Source: Flagellimonas_A sp039592695
Lineage (GTDB): Bacteria; Bacteroidota; Bacteroidia; Flavobacteriales; Flavobacteriaceae
Assembly: GCF_039592695.1 (NCBI RefSeq)
Contig: NZ_JBBUTK010000001.1
Span: forward strand, 1,426,001 to 1,490,000
Reading direction: 5' to 3'
DNA: 64,000 nt
The first letter of the stretch is position 1. Each line of letters starts with the position of its first letter. The notes under the pieces were generated by a model. That model worked only from the letters and a program-made list of their open reading frames with translations, did not search any database and had not been told where the DNA came from. Positions 8,205-16,236 of this stretch are shown piece after piece. Both the position numbers and the translations under genes were made by a program.

Positions 8205-9578
8205 ATGAAGTCGATTGTAGTATCTCTCTTGGCTGCCAGTTGCTGTTTTGGACAAATTGGGCCAAATGACCCTGATGGGTTTCCCAACATCGTCTATATT
8301 TTTGCTGATGACCTTGGCTACGGTGATTTGGGCTGTTATGGTGCCACAGATATCAAAACGCCCCATATTGACAGACTGGCCAATGAGGGCATCAAATTCA
8401 CAGACTTTTATTCGGCATCATCAATCTGCAGTCCCTCAAGGGCGGCATTGTTGACGGGCCGCTATCCGCAGCGAATGGGCATCAATGGCGTGTTTTTCCC
8501 CCAGAGTTTCACAGGCATGCCCCAAAGTGAACTTACCATAGCCGAGTTGTTGAAACAAAAAGATTATGCCACTGGAATTGTTGGAAAATGGCACTTAGGG
8601 CATCGCCAAGAATTCCTGCCTTTGCAGCAGGGTTTTGACAGCTATTTTGGCATTCCTTACAGTAACGATATGCAGAGCGTGGTCTATATGCGAGATAACA
8701 ACATTGAAGAATTTCAAGTAGACCAAAGGCTTACCACCAAAACGTACGCTGAAGAAGCCCTAAAATTTATTGATAAGCATAAAGAACGGCCCTTTTTTCT
8801 GTATGTGGCCCATAACATGCCCCATGTGCCCATCTATGCTTCAGAAGCTTTTGTGGGCACCTCCCAAAGAGGGTTGTATGGAGATGTCATACAAGAACTG
8901 GATTGGAGTGTCGGGCAAATCACCAAAAAGCTCGAATCGCTAGGACTTTTGGAAAACACGCTGATAATTTTTTCAAGTGATAACGGCCCTTGGCTGGTCA
9001 TGGAGGACCATGGCGGTAGCGCAGGGATCTTAAGAGAAGGGAAGCAGTTTACGTTTGAAGGGGGTATGCGGGTACCGACACTGGCCATGTGGAAGAAAAA
9101 AATCAAACCGGCAACTGTACACGCTGCGATGACCACCCAAATGGATTGGTTTCCCACGCTTGCCAAAATCACAGGCGCCCATGTACCAGATGAACTGAAA
9201 ATCGACGGAAGGGATATCTCAGCAGTGCTTTTCGGAAAAGGGAACAGAAAAGGCGATTCGTTCCTTTTTTTTGACGGCAACAAGCTGCAAGGCTACCGTA
9301 AAGGTCAGTGGAAAATCAAGATGCCTTTCAAGGGCACAAAAGGAAGTCCTTGGCAATCTGCGGTAGCGGCTCATGACACACTGTTGTTCAATTTAAAGAA
9401 TGATCCTGGCGAGTCAAACAACCTGTACCCCAAAAACAAAAAATTGGCACTCAAACTTTTTGACCAGATGGAAGATGAATACCATGGTCTTGGCGAACTT
9501 CCGCCATCGCTGGTTATGAGAATGGGAAGTGACAATAGCCATTTCAACCATTTGGAAAGCAATAAAAAACAACAATAA
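8205..9578 (+). CDS. Secreted S1-family sulfatase
   Basis: A 457-residue type I sulfatase that removes sulfate esters from glycans in the periplasm. The ATG at 8205 is preferred to the TTG at 8199 because it begins a clean signal peptide (MKSIVVSLLAASCCFGQ). The formylglycine motif is Cys75-Ser-Pro-Ser-Arg79 followed by AALLTGR, the form matured by an anaerobic or FGE-type maturase encoded elsewhere. Calcium ligands Asp35-Asp36 lie in IFADDLGYGD, and SSDNGPW carries the later metal ligands. It is in one operon with the GH43 gene. A Cys-type sulfatase in a SusCD locus points to a sulfated algal polysaccharide; the S1 subfamily was not assigned. Confidence 0.95.
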   Translation: MKSIVVSLLAASCCFGQIGPNDPDGFPNIVYIFADDLGYGDLGCYGATDIKTPHIDRLANEGIKFTDFYSASSICSPSRAALLTGRYPQRMGINGVFFPQSFTGMPQSELTIAELLKQKDYATGIVGKWHLGHRQEFLPLQQGFDSYFGIPYSNDMQSVVYMRDNNIEEFQVDQRLTTKTYAEEALKFIDKHKERPFFLYVAHNMPHVPIYASEAFVGTSQRGLYGDVIQELDWSVGQITKKLESLGLLENTLIIFSSDNGPWLVMEDHGGSAGILREGKQFTFEGGMRVPTLAMWKKKIKPATVHAAMTTQMDWFPTLAKITGAHVPDELKIDGRDISAVLFGKGNRKGDSFLFFDGNKLQGYRKGQWKIKMPFKGTKGSPWQSAVAAHDTLLFNLKNDPGESNNLYPKNKKLALKLFDQMEDEYHGLGELPPSLVMRMGSDNSHFNHLESNKKQQ

Positions 9579-9642
9579 GGAGGCCAGCCAAAAATCACGT
9601 AATTTGGTTGAGGTATTCACGACTCATCAAAAAACATACGCC

Positions 9643-10137
9643 ATGCGAAATTTCCTCTTTCTTCTTGCTGCCATGTCTCTTACTTGTGTTTTGCATTCGC
9701 AACAAATGACCCCTGAAAGGCTCATAGAAATCATTGAACAAGAGGCAGATACAATGGCCCACGACAATAACCAAGTTCGGTTTATGGTCAACGATGGCAT
9801 ACTCATCTGTATCTATGATGAAAATGCGAATCGCATGCGCATTATCTCGCCCATTGTGGAACGTGAAAAGTTGGGAGAAGAAGAACTGTTGAACGCGCTG
9901 GTGGCCAATTTTCATTCTGCCTTGGATGTAAAATATGCGCTCAGCGATGAGATTATCTGGTCAGTCTACACGCACCCTCTCAAAGAACTTTCTGAAGCTC
10001 AAGTGGTTGATGCCATACAACAAGTATATGCAGCCGCACTAACGTTTGGCAAGAGCTATTCTAGCACCAATTTGGTGTTTCCTGGCAATACCAAGAAGAA
10101 GGAAAAGCCAAAACAAAAAATCCTGAAAAAAACTTAG
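9643..10137 (+). CDS. Small secreted protein with YbjN-like fold (putative)
   Basis: A 164-residue protein starting MRNFLFLLAAMSLTC with a signal peptide ending at LHSQ. The earlier in-frame start at 9529 would overlap the sulfatase and put 38 residues before the signal peptide, so it is not used. The mature part (TPERLIEIIEQEADTM, VRFMVNDGILICIYDENANRMRII, then a helical half) has the helix-sheet-helix pattern of YbjN/type III chaperone-like domains; this is a pattern judgement only. It ends in a Lys-rich tail. It lies 64 bases after the sulfatase on the same strand and may be the last gene of the polysaccharide operon. Its stop overlaps that of the convergent acyltransferase by four bases (TTAG). 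Confidence 0.7.
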   Translation: MRNFLFLLAAMSLTCVLHSQQMTPERLIEIIEQEADTMAHDNNQVRFMVNDGILICIYDENANRMRIISPIVEREKLGEEELLNALVANFHSALDVKYALSDEIIWSVYTHPLKELSEAQVVDAIQQVYAAALTFGKSYSSTNLVFPGNTKKKEKPKQKILKKT

Positions 10138-10676
10138 AAACTGTATTCTGGTACTCGACCGACAACACCTTTGAAGAAAGCGTGGATTGTCTGAAAATCT
10201 TCTTCTTTATTTTCTGTGGGATGGAATGGCTGTGAAATCTTGACCTCTTTTTTACCAAAATCAAAGGCGACCATGACAATCGGCACATTGGCCGATTTTG
10301 CAATGTAGTAAAACCCAGTTTTCAATGCCGAGACCTTTTTTCGGGTTCCCTCAGGTGCCAAGGCCAATCGAAATACTTTGTGCTTTTTAAAAATATCTGC
10401 CACTGCTTCGACAAAATTATTGTTTCTTGAGCGGTCTACCGGGGTACCGCCAGTACTTTTGAAAATAAAACCGAAAGGGGGTTTGAAAAGACTTTTCTTG
10501 GCGATATAGTGAATGTCTTTTCCCATAATTTTTCGAATGATCAATCCCAATGGAAAATCATGCCAATGGGTGTGGGGTACCACGATAACCACACATTTAT
10601 CAACATCAGGAAAATGGCCGACCAACTTCCAGCCCATAACCCTGAAATAGATGAATTTGGCCAACTGGCGTATCAT
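10134..10676 (-). CDS. PlsC-type acyltransferase
   Basis: A 180-residue glycerolipid acyltransferase. The catalytic HX4D motif is His35-Thr-His-Trp-His-Asp40, and the acceptor-binding motif appears as APEGTRKK. The protein is short, about the catalytic domain alone, and has no clear membrane helix apart from the hydrophobic VVIVVP strand. It likely acylates a lysophospholipid or glycerol-phosphate acceptor at the inner membrane. Its start lies 71 bases after the kdnB stop, so it may be the last gene of the kdsB-kdnB unit. The exact acceptor cannot be told. Confidence 0.85.
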   Translation of the reverse strand: MIRQLAKFIYFRVMGWKLVGHFPDVDKCVVIVVPHTHWHDFPLGLIIRKIMGKDIHYIAKKSLFKPPFGFIFKSTGGTPVDRSRNNNFVEAVADIFKKHKVFRLALAPEGTRKKVSALKTGFYYIAKSANVPIVMVAFDFGKKEVKISQPFHPTENKEEDFQTIHAFFKGVVGRVPEYSF

Positions 10677-10747
10677 TCTTTAAATATTTGGCTGTTGTGA
10701 AAGTTATAGACTGCTTTGAAATATCTCGATTACTTTCTTACAGTCTC

Positions 10748-11872
10748 TCAGATTTTCTTGTAAATAGAGATGAGTTGTTCGGTGCTGATTTTTTCCTTCC
10801 AGTCCTTACCTATGGCATTTTCCCACAACGGCTCCATACTCAATGCGATGCTGGCCATGGTCTCAAAATCATGCCCTGAAAGTTCTTTGCATATTTCTTT
10901 TGGCAGATCAATCTCTTGTTTTTCGAGCATCTGCTGAAAAAGTGCTACCCCGTCGGAATAAAAATCCTCAAGATGTTGAAAGACCAGACAATTGCCAATA
11001 CCGTGTTTTACGCCCAACACATACGAAAGCCCGTAGCTCATGGCGTGGGCCACGCCCACTTGTGAATAGGCAATGCTCATACCCCCGTGCCAAGAGGCCA
11101 TCATTAATTTTTCTTGACTTTCTTGTGCTGCCAAATCACCGAGAAACACTTCTTTGCACAATGCCAGTGCCTTTTCGCCATAACTTTGGCTGAAGGCGTT
11201 CAAGTAAGTGCCATTGAGTGACTCTATGCAATGGATGAAACAATCCATGCCAGTGTAGAACCATTGTTCTTTGGGCACTGTGTTTGTCAAATCTGGGTCA
11301 AGCACCACTTGGTCAAAAGTTGTGAAATCAGAATTGATGCCCAATTTTTTTTCAGGTCCGGAAAGTACGGTGGTTCTCGATACCTCGGCCCCCGTGCCGC
11401 TAATGGTGGGCACCCCCACATGGTATAGTGCAGGGCGTTGCACCAAATCCCAGCCCTGGTATTGGTGTGCCAGCCCTTTATTGGCCATCATGATGGCCAC
11501 CGCCTTTGACAGGTCAAGCAGTGTACCGCCGCCGATGCCCACGATGCCCGATGGCAGTTCTTCAAAATCATCCTTCAATTTTTGAACGATTGCATCTACC
11601 TGTTCGGTCTTCGGCTCTTCGTCGGCCGAGATAAATATGATTTGGTCGTTGAAAAGCCATGGTATCTGTTCTTCCAATTGCTTTCCCTCAAAAAAATCAT
11701 CCACCAAAAAAATAAAGGGTGCTTCTGAATTTTTGCGCATGGGCAATATGATATCCGCCAATTGGCTGAAACTGCCCCTGCCGTAGACCACCCTTGGCAC
11801 CATAGGAAAATTTCTATGGTCGGTTTTATGTATTCTCTTGACCGTGCTTTCTTCTTTATCCAACTTCATCAA
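10748..11872 (-). CDS. kdnB: Iron-dependent 3-deoxy-D-manno-octulosonate 8-oxidase (KdnB-like)
   Basis: A 374-residue iron-containing alcohol dehydrogenase. Seen: the NAD-binding GIVGIGGGTLLDLSKAVA, the KdnB-like block YQGWDLVQRPALYHVGVPTISGTGAE (in two stretches), and metal ligands in GMDCFIHCIE (Asp and His), GVAHAMSYG (His) and VKHGIGN (His). As I recall it, the family's Shewanella KdnB has nearly the same blocks; it oxidises Kdo at C8 so that the aminotransferase KdnA can make 8-amino-Kdo (Kdo8N) for lipopolysaccharide. Context supports this: a HAD phosphatase overlaps by four bases upstream and kdsB comes before that. No kdnA lies in the window. A different iron alcohol dehydrogenase activity is possible but less likely. 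Confidence 0.85.
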   Translation of the reverse strand: MMKLDKEESTVKRIHKTDHRNFPMVPRVVYGRGSFSQLADIILPMRKNSEAPFIFLVDDFFEGKQLEEQIPWLFNDQIIFISADEEPKTEQVDAIVQKLKDDFEELPSGIVGIGGGTLLDLSKAVAIMMANKGLAHQYQGWDLVQRPALYHVGVPTISGTGAEVSRTTVLSGPEKKLGINSDFTTFDQVVLDPDLTNTVPKEQWFYTGMDCFIHCIESLNGTYLNAFSQSYGEKALALCKEVFLGDLAAQESQEKLMMASWHGGMSIAYSQVGVAHAMSYGLSYVLGVKHGIGNCLVFQHLEDFYSDGVALFQQMLEKQEIDLPKEICKELSGHDFETMASIALSMEPLWENAIGKDWKEKISTEQLISIYKKI

Positions 11873-12579
11873 TGCTTCAAATAATCAAGAATATCCTTAA
11901 TGCTTTCCAACTTCAGATATCCGTTTGTGCTTTTTTCTTTTTCTTTTGACACCAGCTCGTGCGCCCATGTTGTATGAAAAGGAACATGAACGGCTTTCGC
12001 ACCAATGTTTAATATAGGTATAACATCTGACTTGAGGGAATTCCCTACCATCAAAAACTCATTGACATCAATTTCTAAGTGCTCCAAAAGGTTTTGATAA
12101 TTTTCCTCTTTTTTTTCGCTCAATACTTCCACATGGTGAAAATATTTTGACAAACCAGATTTTTCAAGCTTTCGCTCTTGATCCAACAAATCTCCTTTGG
12201 TCAACACAATCAGTCTGTATTTATTTTCAAGCTTTTGCAATACTTCTTCGACACCGCTTAACAATTCCACCGGATGTGCTATCATTTTTTTGCCTACATC
12301 CAAAATTTCTTGCAGCGTATCATTTGAAATGGTATGGTTTGACAATTGCAGTGCACATTCGATCATTGACAATATAAACCCCTTGACGCCGTAGCCATAT
12401 AAGTCAAGGTTTTGCATTTCTACCTTGAAAAGTTCTTGGTCGATTTTGTTCTTGGTCTCAAAAGATTCAAGCAGTTCGGCAAAACGTTCTTCGGTCTCCC
12501 TGAAGTACGTTTCATTGACCCAGAGCGTATCGTCTGCATCAAAACCTACCACTTTGACACTGTCTAAGTTCATTTCCAT
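11869..12579 (-). CDS. HAD-superfamily hydrolase in the Kdo gene cluster
   Basis: A 236-residue HAD phosphatase. Motif I is FDADDTLW (about 14-21, nucleophile Asp in DADDT), motif II VLTKGD (about 146-151), and motif IV MVGNSLKSDVIP (about 189-200). The helical cap (about 25-110) makes it a class I HAD. It overlaps kdsB by 10 bases and kdnB by 4 (ATGA), so the three are translationally coupled. A role in Kdo metabolism, such as Kdo-8-phosphate dephosphorylation, is inferred from position only; canonical KdsC proteins are shorter and lack this cap. A general YjjG-like nucleotidase is the alternative. Confidence 0.85.
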   Translation of the reverse strand: MEMNLDSVKVVGFDADDTLWVNETYFRETEERFAELLESFETKNKIDQELFKVEMQNLDLYGYGVKGFILSMIECALQLSNHTISNDTLQEILDVGKKMIAHPVELLSGVEEVLQKLENKYRLIVLTKGDLLDQERKLEKSGLSKYFHHVEVLSEKKEENYQNLLEHLEIDVNEFLMVGNSLKSDVIPILNIGAKAVHVPFHTTWAHELVSKEKEKSTNGYLKLESIKDILDYLKH

Positions 12580-13298
12580 GCTTTTCTGGCTTTGTCCAAG
12601 TCTTCTGGGGTATCAATTTCAATACCCGTAACATGGGTCTCGACCATCTTTATTTTTTTGCCGTATTCCAGAAATCGGATGGCCTCTATTTTCTCTGTGG
12701 CCTCCAATACCTGCATCGGCAGCCTCTGAAAATCCAACAAAGCACGTTTTCTAAAGGCGTAGATGCCCTTGTGCTTGTAGTATGTGGTATTTTCATTTTT
12801 ACTGCGTGGATACGGAATGGCAGAACGGGAGAAGTAAAGTGCAAAACCTTCTTTGTCAACCACCACTTTTACCGTGTTCGGATTCGCGATTTCGTCCCAG
12901 TCTGATATGGGGGTCATCAGTGAAGAAAGGTCAATCTCTTTCTCTACATCCTCCTCAAAAACCTGAATGATCTTTCTCAAGCTTTCTGCATCAATAAAGG
13001 GTTCATCACCCTGTACATTGATGGCAATATCCACATCCATATCAACAATGGCCTCGGCAATTCGATCACTGCCACTTTCATGGGTCGATTTGCTCATCAA
13101 CGCTTTGCCACCGACCGCTTCAATAACTTTTCTGATGATGTCACTGTCCGTAACCACATACACGGCGTCAAACAGTTGAGTGGCCACCACAGCTTCATAA
13201 GTTTGTTGGATGACCGGTTTTCCGCCCAAATCCTGCATGAGCTTTCCCGGAAAACGGGAAGCTTCATAACGTGCTGGAACCATGGCGATTATCTTCAC
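12570..13298 (-). CDS. kdsB: 3-deoxy-manno-octulosonate cytidylyltransferase
   Basis: A 242-residue CMP-Kdo synthetase, the normal length for KdsB. It activates Kdo with CTP before transfer to lipid A. Seen: the N-terminal nucleotide-binding MVPARYEASRFPGKLM, the DAVYVVTDS segment, the family block INVQGDEPFIDAE, YFSRSAIPYPR, and YKHKGIYAFRKRALLDF. It is the first gene of a tight minus-strand unit kdsB-HAD-kdnB. It lies 23 bases downstream of the DUF4126 gene, which may share the transcript. Confidence 0.97.
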   Translation of the reverse strand: MKIIAMVPARYEASRFPGKLMQDLGGKPVIQQTYEAVVATQLFDAVYVVTDSDIIRKVIEAVGGKALMSKSTHESGSDRIAEAIVDMDVDIAINVQGDEPFIDAESLRKIIQVFEEDVEKEIDLSSLMTPISDWDEIANPNTVKVVVDKEGFALYFSRSAIPYPRSKNENTTYYKHKGIYAFRKRALLDFQRLPMQVLEATEKIEAIRFLEYGKKIKMVETHVTGIEIDTPEDLDKARKAWK

Positions 13299-13321
13299 TT
13301 TTTATAAAATGATTTGTTGGG

Positions 13322-13891
13322 TCATCGTTGTTTTCGTGGACGGAGTTTATGATAAATCCTAAAAATGAACGCCAAGATAATAATAACCAAAATCACTGCA
13401 ATAACCGGTGCGAAAATGGAAGCTGTGGAAACCGTGACCGCTGTACCCGTCTCAACCGTTGAAACTATGGGGTTGGCAATGCCCCCCGTGGTCGCGGTAG
13501 ATGCCAATCTGCCTGTTGCATTGGCCCCTTTAATGGCCGCTGCGGTACCGCCCCCTGCAATGATGGCCAACGACCATGTAATCACGGGGTCAAGGTTTGC
13601 AATGGTCGAAACCATGACCGCTGTGCCCGCAATGGCCGCCAAGGGTATGGCCAGACTGTCAAGCGCATTGTCAACCCATGGAATGAAATAGGCGAATATC
13701 TCTGCAAAAGTGGCAACACCCAATGTAAGCAGGGCTGGAACACTACCTATCCACGCCCAATTTTCGTTGAGTTCCCAGATATTGAAATAGGCTGCGAGAC
13801 TCAAGGCAAAAAGTGGCAGAAAGACGCGAAAGCCGGCAGATGCCGCAAGGCCGATTCCCAAAAAAATACTGATGATGGTTTCAGATGTCAC
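13322..13891 (-). CDS. DUF4126 integral membrane protein
   Basis: A 189-residue membrane protein with about five hydrophobic segments. Small-residue-rich stretches GLAASAGFRVFLPLFALSLA (about 13-32) and the Ala/Gly/Thr-rich middle (GGGTAAAIKGA) match the DUF4126 family, whose function is unknown. The C-terminus is basic (YHKLRPRKQR), placing it in the cytoplasm. It is close to kdsB and just after the RecD-like helicase gene (66 bases), all on the minus strand; no functional link is evident. Confidence 0.85.
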   Translation of the reverse strand: MTSETIISIFLGIGLAASAGFRVFLPLFALSLAAYFNIWELNENWAWIGSVPALLTLGVATFAEIFAYFIPWVDNALDSLAIPLAAIAGTAVMVSTIANLDPVITWSLAIIAGGGTAAAIKGANATGRLASTATTGGIANPIVSTVETGTAVTVSTASIFAPVIAVILVIIILAFIFRIYHKLRPRKQR

Positions 13892-13957
13892 CTCTAAAAT
13901 TCAAGTTTAAGTTTCAGGTTCGACTATTATAAAATCCTTGAATACGAAAATAACCCT

Positions 13958-15394
13958 TTAGGGTTCAACAAAAAAATCGTCTTTAAAGCCTATCAGATAT
14001 ACCTGTTGTGTAGCCCTGGTCAAAGCTGTGTACAACCATCGAAGGTAGTCTCTATCGATGCCATTGGCGAGATATGGCTGTTCTATAAACACGGTTTTCC
14101 ATTGCCCGCCCTGCGACTTATGACAGGTAATCGCATACGAAAATTTTACTTGCAGCGCATTGAAATAACGATTGTTCTTCACCCCTAAAAACTGTTTGTA
14201 TTTAGACTTTTCGTGCGCATAGTCTTTCAACACTTCTTGATACAATCTATTGCCGTCTTCATACGGAAGAGAAGGTGTTTCCGCATCCACCGTATCTAAA
14301 AGCAATACGGTCTCAAAAGGCTTTTGGTTGGGGTAATCGACCATTTTTACCTTGACCTCTGCGAATGTGAATCCATACAGCTCTTTGATGGAGAAGATTT
14401 CGAGCACTTCGATGATATCCCCATTGGCAATAAAGCCCGCTTCAGAGTTGGGTCGCAGCCAAAAATAATTGTTCTTGACCACCATCATATAATCCCCAAC
14501 AGCGAGTTGATTTTCCAAAAAAAGGATACGCTCGCGAATATTTTTGTTATAAAGATTGGCGCGTTTATTGGAACGCACGATGATGGCCGTTTCTTCTTTA
14601 CCATCCTCTGAATAGGATGAATCTATAGCCTCTTGAATTTCGTGACCATCAATCAATCTGACGATGTCAGAAAATGCATCCACATGAAATTTGTATTCCC
14701 CAAAGAAATCATCGTTCAGCTGTTCTCTCAAATTGGTCGCATTGAAGAGAATGCCAGAATCTTGGGCCTGACGTAAGACTTCTTTCATTTCAATCTCAAT
14801 GACCTCTTTGCCATAGTTCAGCGAAAGCTTGTCGCCATTGAGCGCTGGGCTCAAATCTAATTTTACGGGCGGTAGTTGCGCAGTATCACCAATCAGTACC
14901 AATTTACAGTTGTGGCCCGAGTAGATGTAAAAAATCAAATCATCCAACAGCGACCCATTTTCAAAAAGCTTTGAATCAGAAGGGGCATCAGGAATCATTG
15001 ATGCCTCATCAACAATGAATACGGTGTTGCGATGTTTGTTGGGCGAAAGCACGAATTGAATGTTGCCCGCTTTTTGTTTTTTTGGAAAGTATATCTTCTT
15101 GTGTATGGTAAAAGCCTGTGTACCCGAGTAGCTTGACATCACTTTTGCGGCCCTGCCCGTCGGTGCCAAGAGCACTGACTTCATCTTCGCCTTCCATAGG
15201 TTCTTGATCAGGCCTGCCATCAAAGTGGTCTTACCCGTACCCGCGAAGCCTTTTAGCAAAAAAACTTCTTCTCTATTTTTTGAAAAAACAAAGTGGGAAA
15301 GTTTTTCAAGGGCAACCTCTTGAACAGCAGTCGGTTGAAAACGAAAATTTTCAACCATGGTTTTAAAGAATCCTGCAGGATTGATGTCATTCAT
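13958..15394 (-). CDS. RecD-like ATP-dependent DNA helicase
   Basis: A 478-residue superfamily 1B helicase. Walker A is GFAGTGKTTLMAG (about 50-62), Walker B VFIVDEASM (about 124-132), then LIGDTAQLPPV (motif III), and a C-terminal UvrD/RecD-type segment YAITCHKSQGGQWKTV (about 427-442) and LYTALTRATQQVYLIG. It is much shorter than RecD2 and lacks its N-terminal region, as is usual for the single-domain RecD-like helicases of Bacteroidetes. It probably acts in recombination or repair. The start at 15394 sits only seven bases below a -7 box (15402-15409), so the mRNA may have almost no leader. Confidence 0.9.
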   Translation of the reverse strand: MNDINPAGFFKTMVENFRFQPTAVQEVALEKLSHFVFSKNREEVFLLKGFAGTGKTTLMAGLIKNLWKAKMKSVLLAPTGRAAKVMSSYSGTQAFTIHKKIYFPKKQKAGNIQFVLSPNKHRNTVFIVDEASMIPDAPSDSKLFENGSLLDDLIFYIYSGHNCKLVLIGDTAQLPPVKLDLSPALNGDKLSLNYGKEVIEIEMKEVLRQAQDSGILFNATNLREQLNDDFFGEYKFHVDAFSDIVRLIDGHEIQEAIDSSYSEDGKEETAIIVRSNKRANLYNKNIRERILFLENQLAVGDYMMVVKNNYFWLRPNSEAGFIANGDIIEVLEIFSIKELYGFTFAEVKVKMVDYPNQKPFETVLLLDTVDAETPSLPYEDGNRLYQEVLKDYAHEKSKYKQFLGVKNNRYFNALQVKFSYAITCHKSQGGQWKTVFIEQPYLANGIDRDYLRWLYTALTRATQQVYLIGFKDDFFVEP

Positions 15395-15401
15395 AAACGC
15401 C

Positions 15402-15409
15402 TAAAGATA
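15402..15409 (-). promoter_or_regulatory. -7 promoter box of the RecD-like gene
   Basis: On the minus strand it reads TATCTTTA, one base from TAnnTTTG. The start codon follows after seven bases, so transcription would begin within a few bases of the ATG. No good -33 TTTG is seen at the right distance. Confidence 0.4.
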
Positions 15410-15432
15410 CAGCCTATTTTCAGGGCAAAAAG

Positions 15433-15462
15433 TTTCGTGATTAAAAAAAAATTGTAGATTTG
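15433..15462 (+). promoter_or_regulatory. Promoter of the 15499 operon
   Basis: The -7 box TAGATTTG (15455-15462) matches TAnnTTTG fully. A TTTC at 15433-15436, one base off the -33 TTTG, lies 18 bases upstream. The ATG at 15499 follows after 36 bases. Confidence 0.55.
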
Positions 15463-15498
15463 TCTATAACCACAAATTAACTCAGAAAGACTATACCA

Positions 15499-16236
15499 AT
15501 GTTGACTTTAATCTTGATTGTAGTAGTAATATGCCTTCTTACTTTTGGGCTTGTATTTCTTATTGATAAATTCTTGCCCCAAAAATCAAAACCTTTTCTT
15601 GTCATTCTCTTTGGATTTTTAAGCATTTTTTTAGGATACCTTATTTACAATTCCATCAACGCTCCGATTAAGTTCAAACAAGTGCGGCAAGAACGTTTCT
15701 CTGCGGTAATCGCCAAACTTAAAGATATCAGAGATGCACAAGAGGCCTACAAAACTGTGCATGGCAAGTATGCAGGTGATTTCAACAACCTTGTCAAGTT
15801 TGTAGATACGGGCAACTATGTCATCACCCAGCAAAGAGATTCTTCTTTCATGCGCTATGACAAAGTGTACCAAATTGAATTACAGCAAGATACTGTCATC
15901 GTAGATACATTGGGTACCGTTAAGGTCAAAGATTCACTGTTCAAAAACAGTGATCGTTACAAAACCATGATGAACGTACCGTACGCCCAAAACAATGAAA
16001 AATTTGATTTGAAAGCAGATATCATCGATAAGAGCGGTTATAAAGCCCCAGTATTCGAGGCCAAAGTGAAAAAAGACGTCTTACTCTATGACCAACCAAA
16101 AGATTTGGTTGCCCAAGAGAACACCCGACTAAGTGTAGAAGAAGTTAATGGCGATGCCATCAAAGTAGGCTCGTTGACCGATGTCAGCACCAATGGAAAC
16201 TGGCCTGCCATCTATGACAGAAAAGGTGATCAATAG
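15499..16236 (+). CDS. Membrane-anchored protein with a pilin-like segment, function unknown
   Basis: A 245-residue protein with two N-terminal membrane helices (about 2-24 and 31-51) and a long soluble C-terminal part. The segment FSAVIAKLKDIRDAQEAYKT then VHGKYAGDFNNLVKFVDTG (about 67-105) resembles the helix and first loop of type IV pilin or type II secretion pseudopilins, but no prepilin cleavage site is present. The rest is beta-rich with a Gly-poor C-terminus. It is the first gene of an operon with DUF3822 and rsmD; the next gene starts 23 bases before this stop. I do not recognise a named family. Confidence 0.75.
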   Translation: MLTLILIVVVICLLTFGLVFLIDKFLPQKSKPFLVILFGFLSIFLGYLIYNSINAPIKFKQVRQERFSAVIAKLKDIRDAQEAYKTVHGKYAGDFNNLVKFVDTGNYVITQQRDSSFMRYDKVYQIELQQDTVIVDTLGTVKVKDSLFKNSDRYKTMMNVPYAQNNEKFDLKADIIDKSGYKAPVFEAKVKKDVLLYDQPKDLVAQENTRLSVEEVNGDAIKVGSLTDVSTNGNWPAIYDRKGDQ

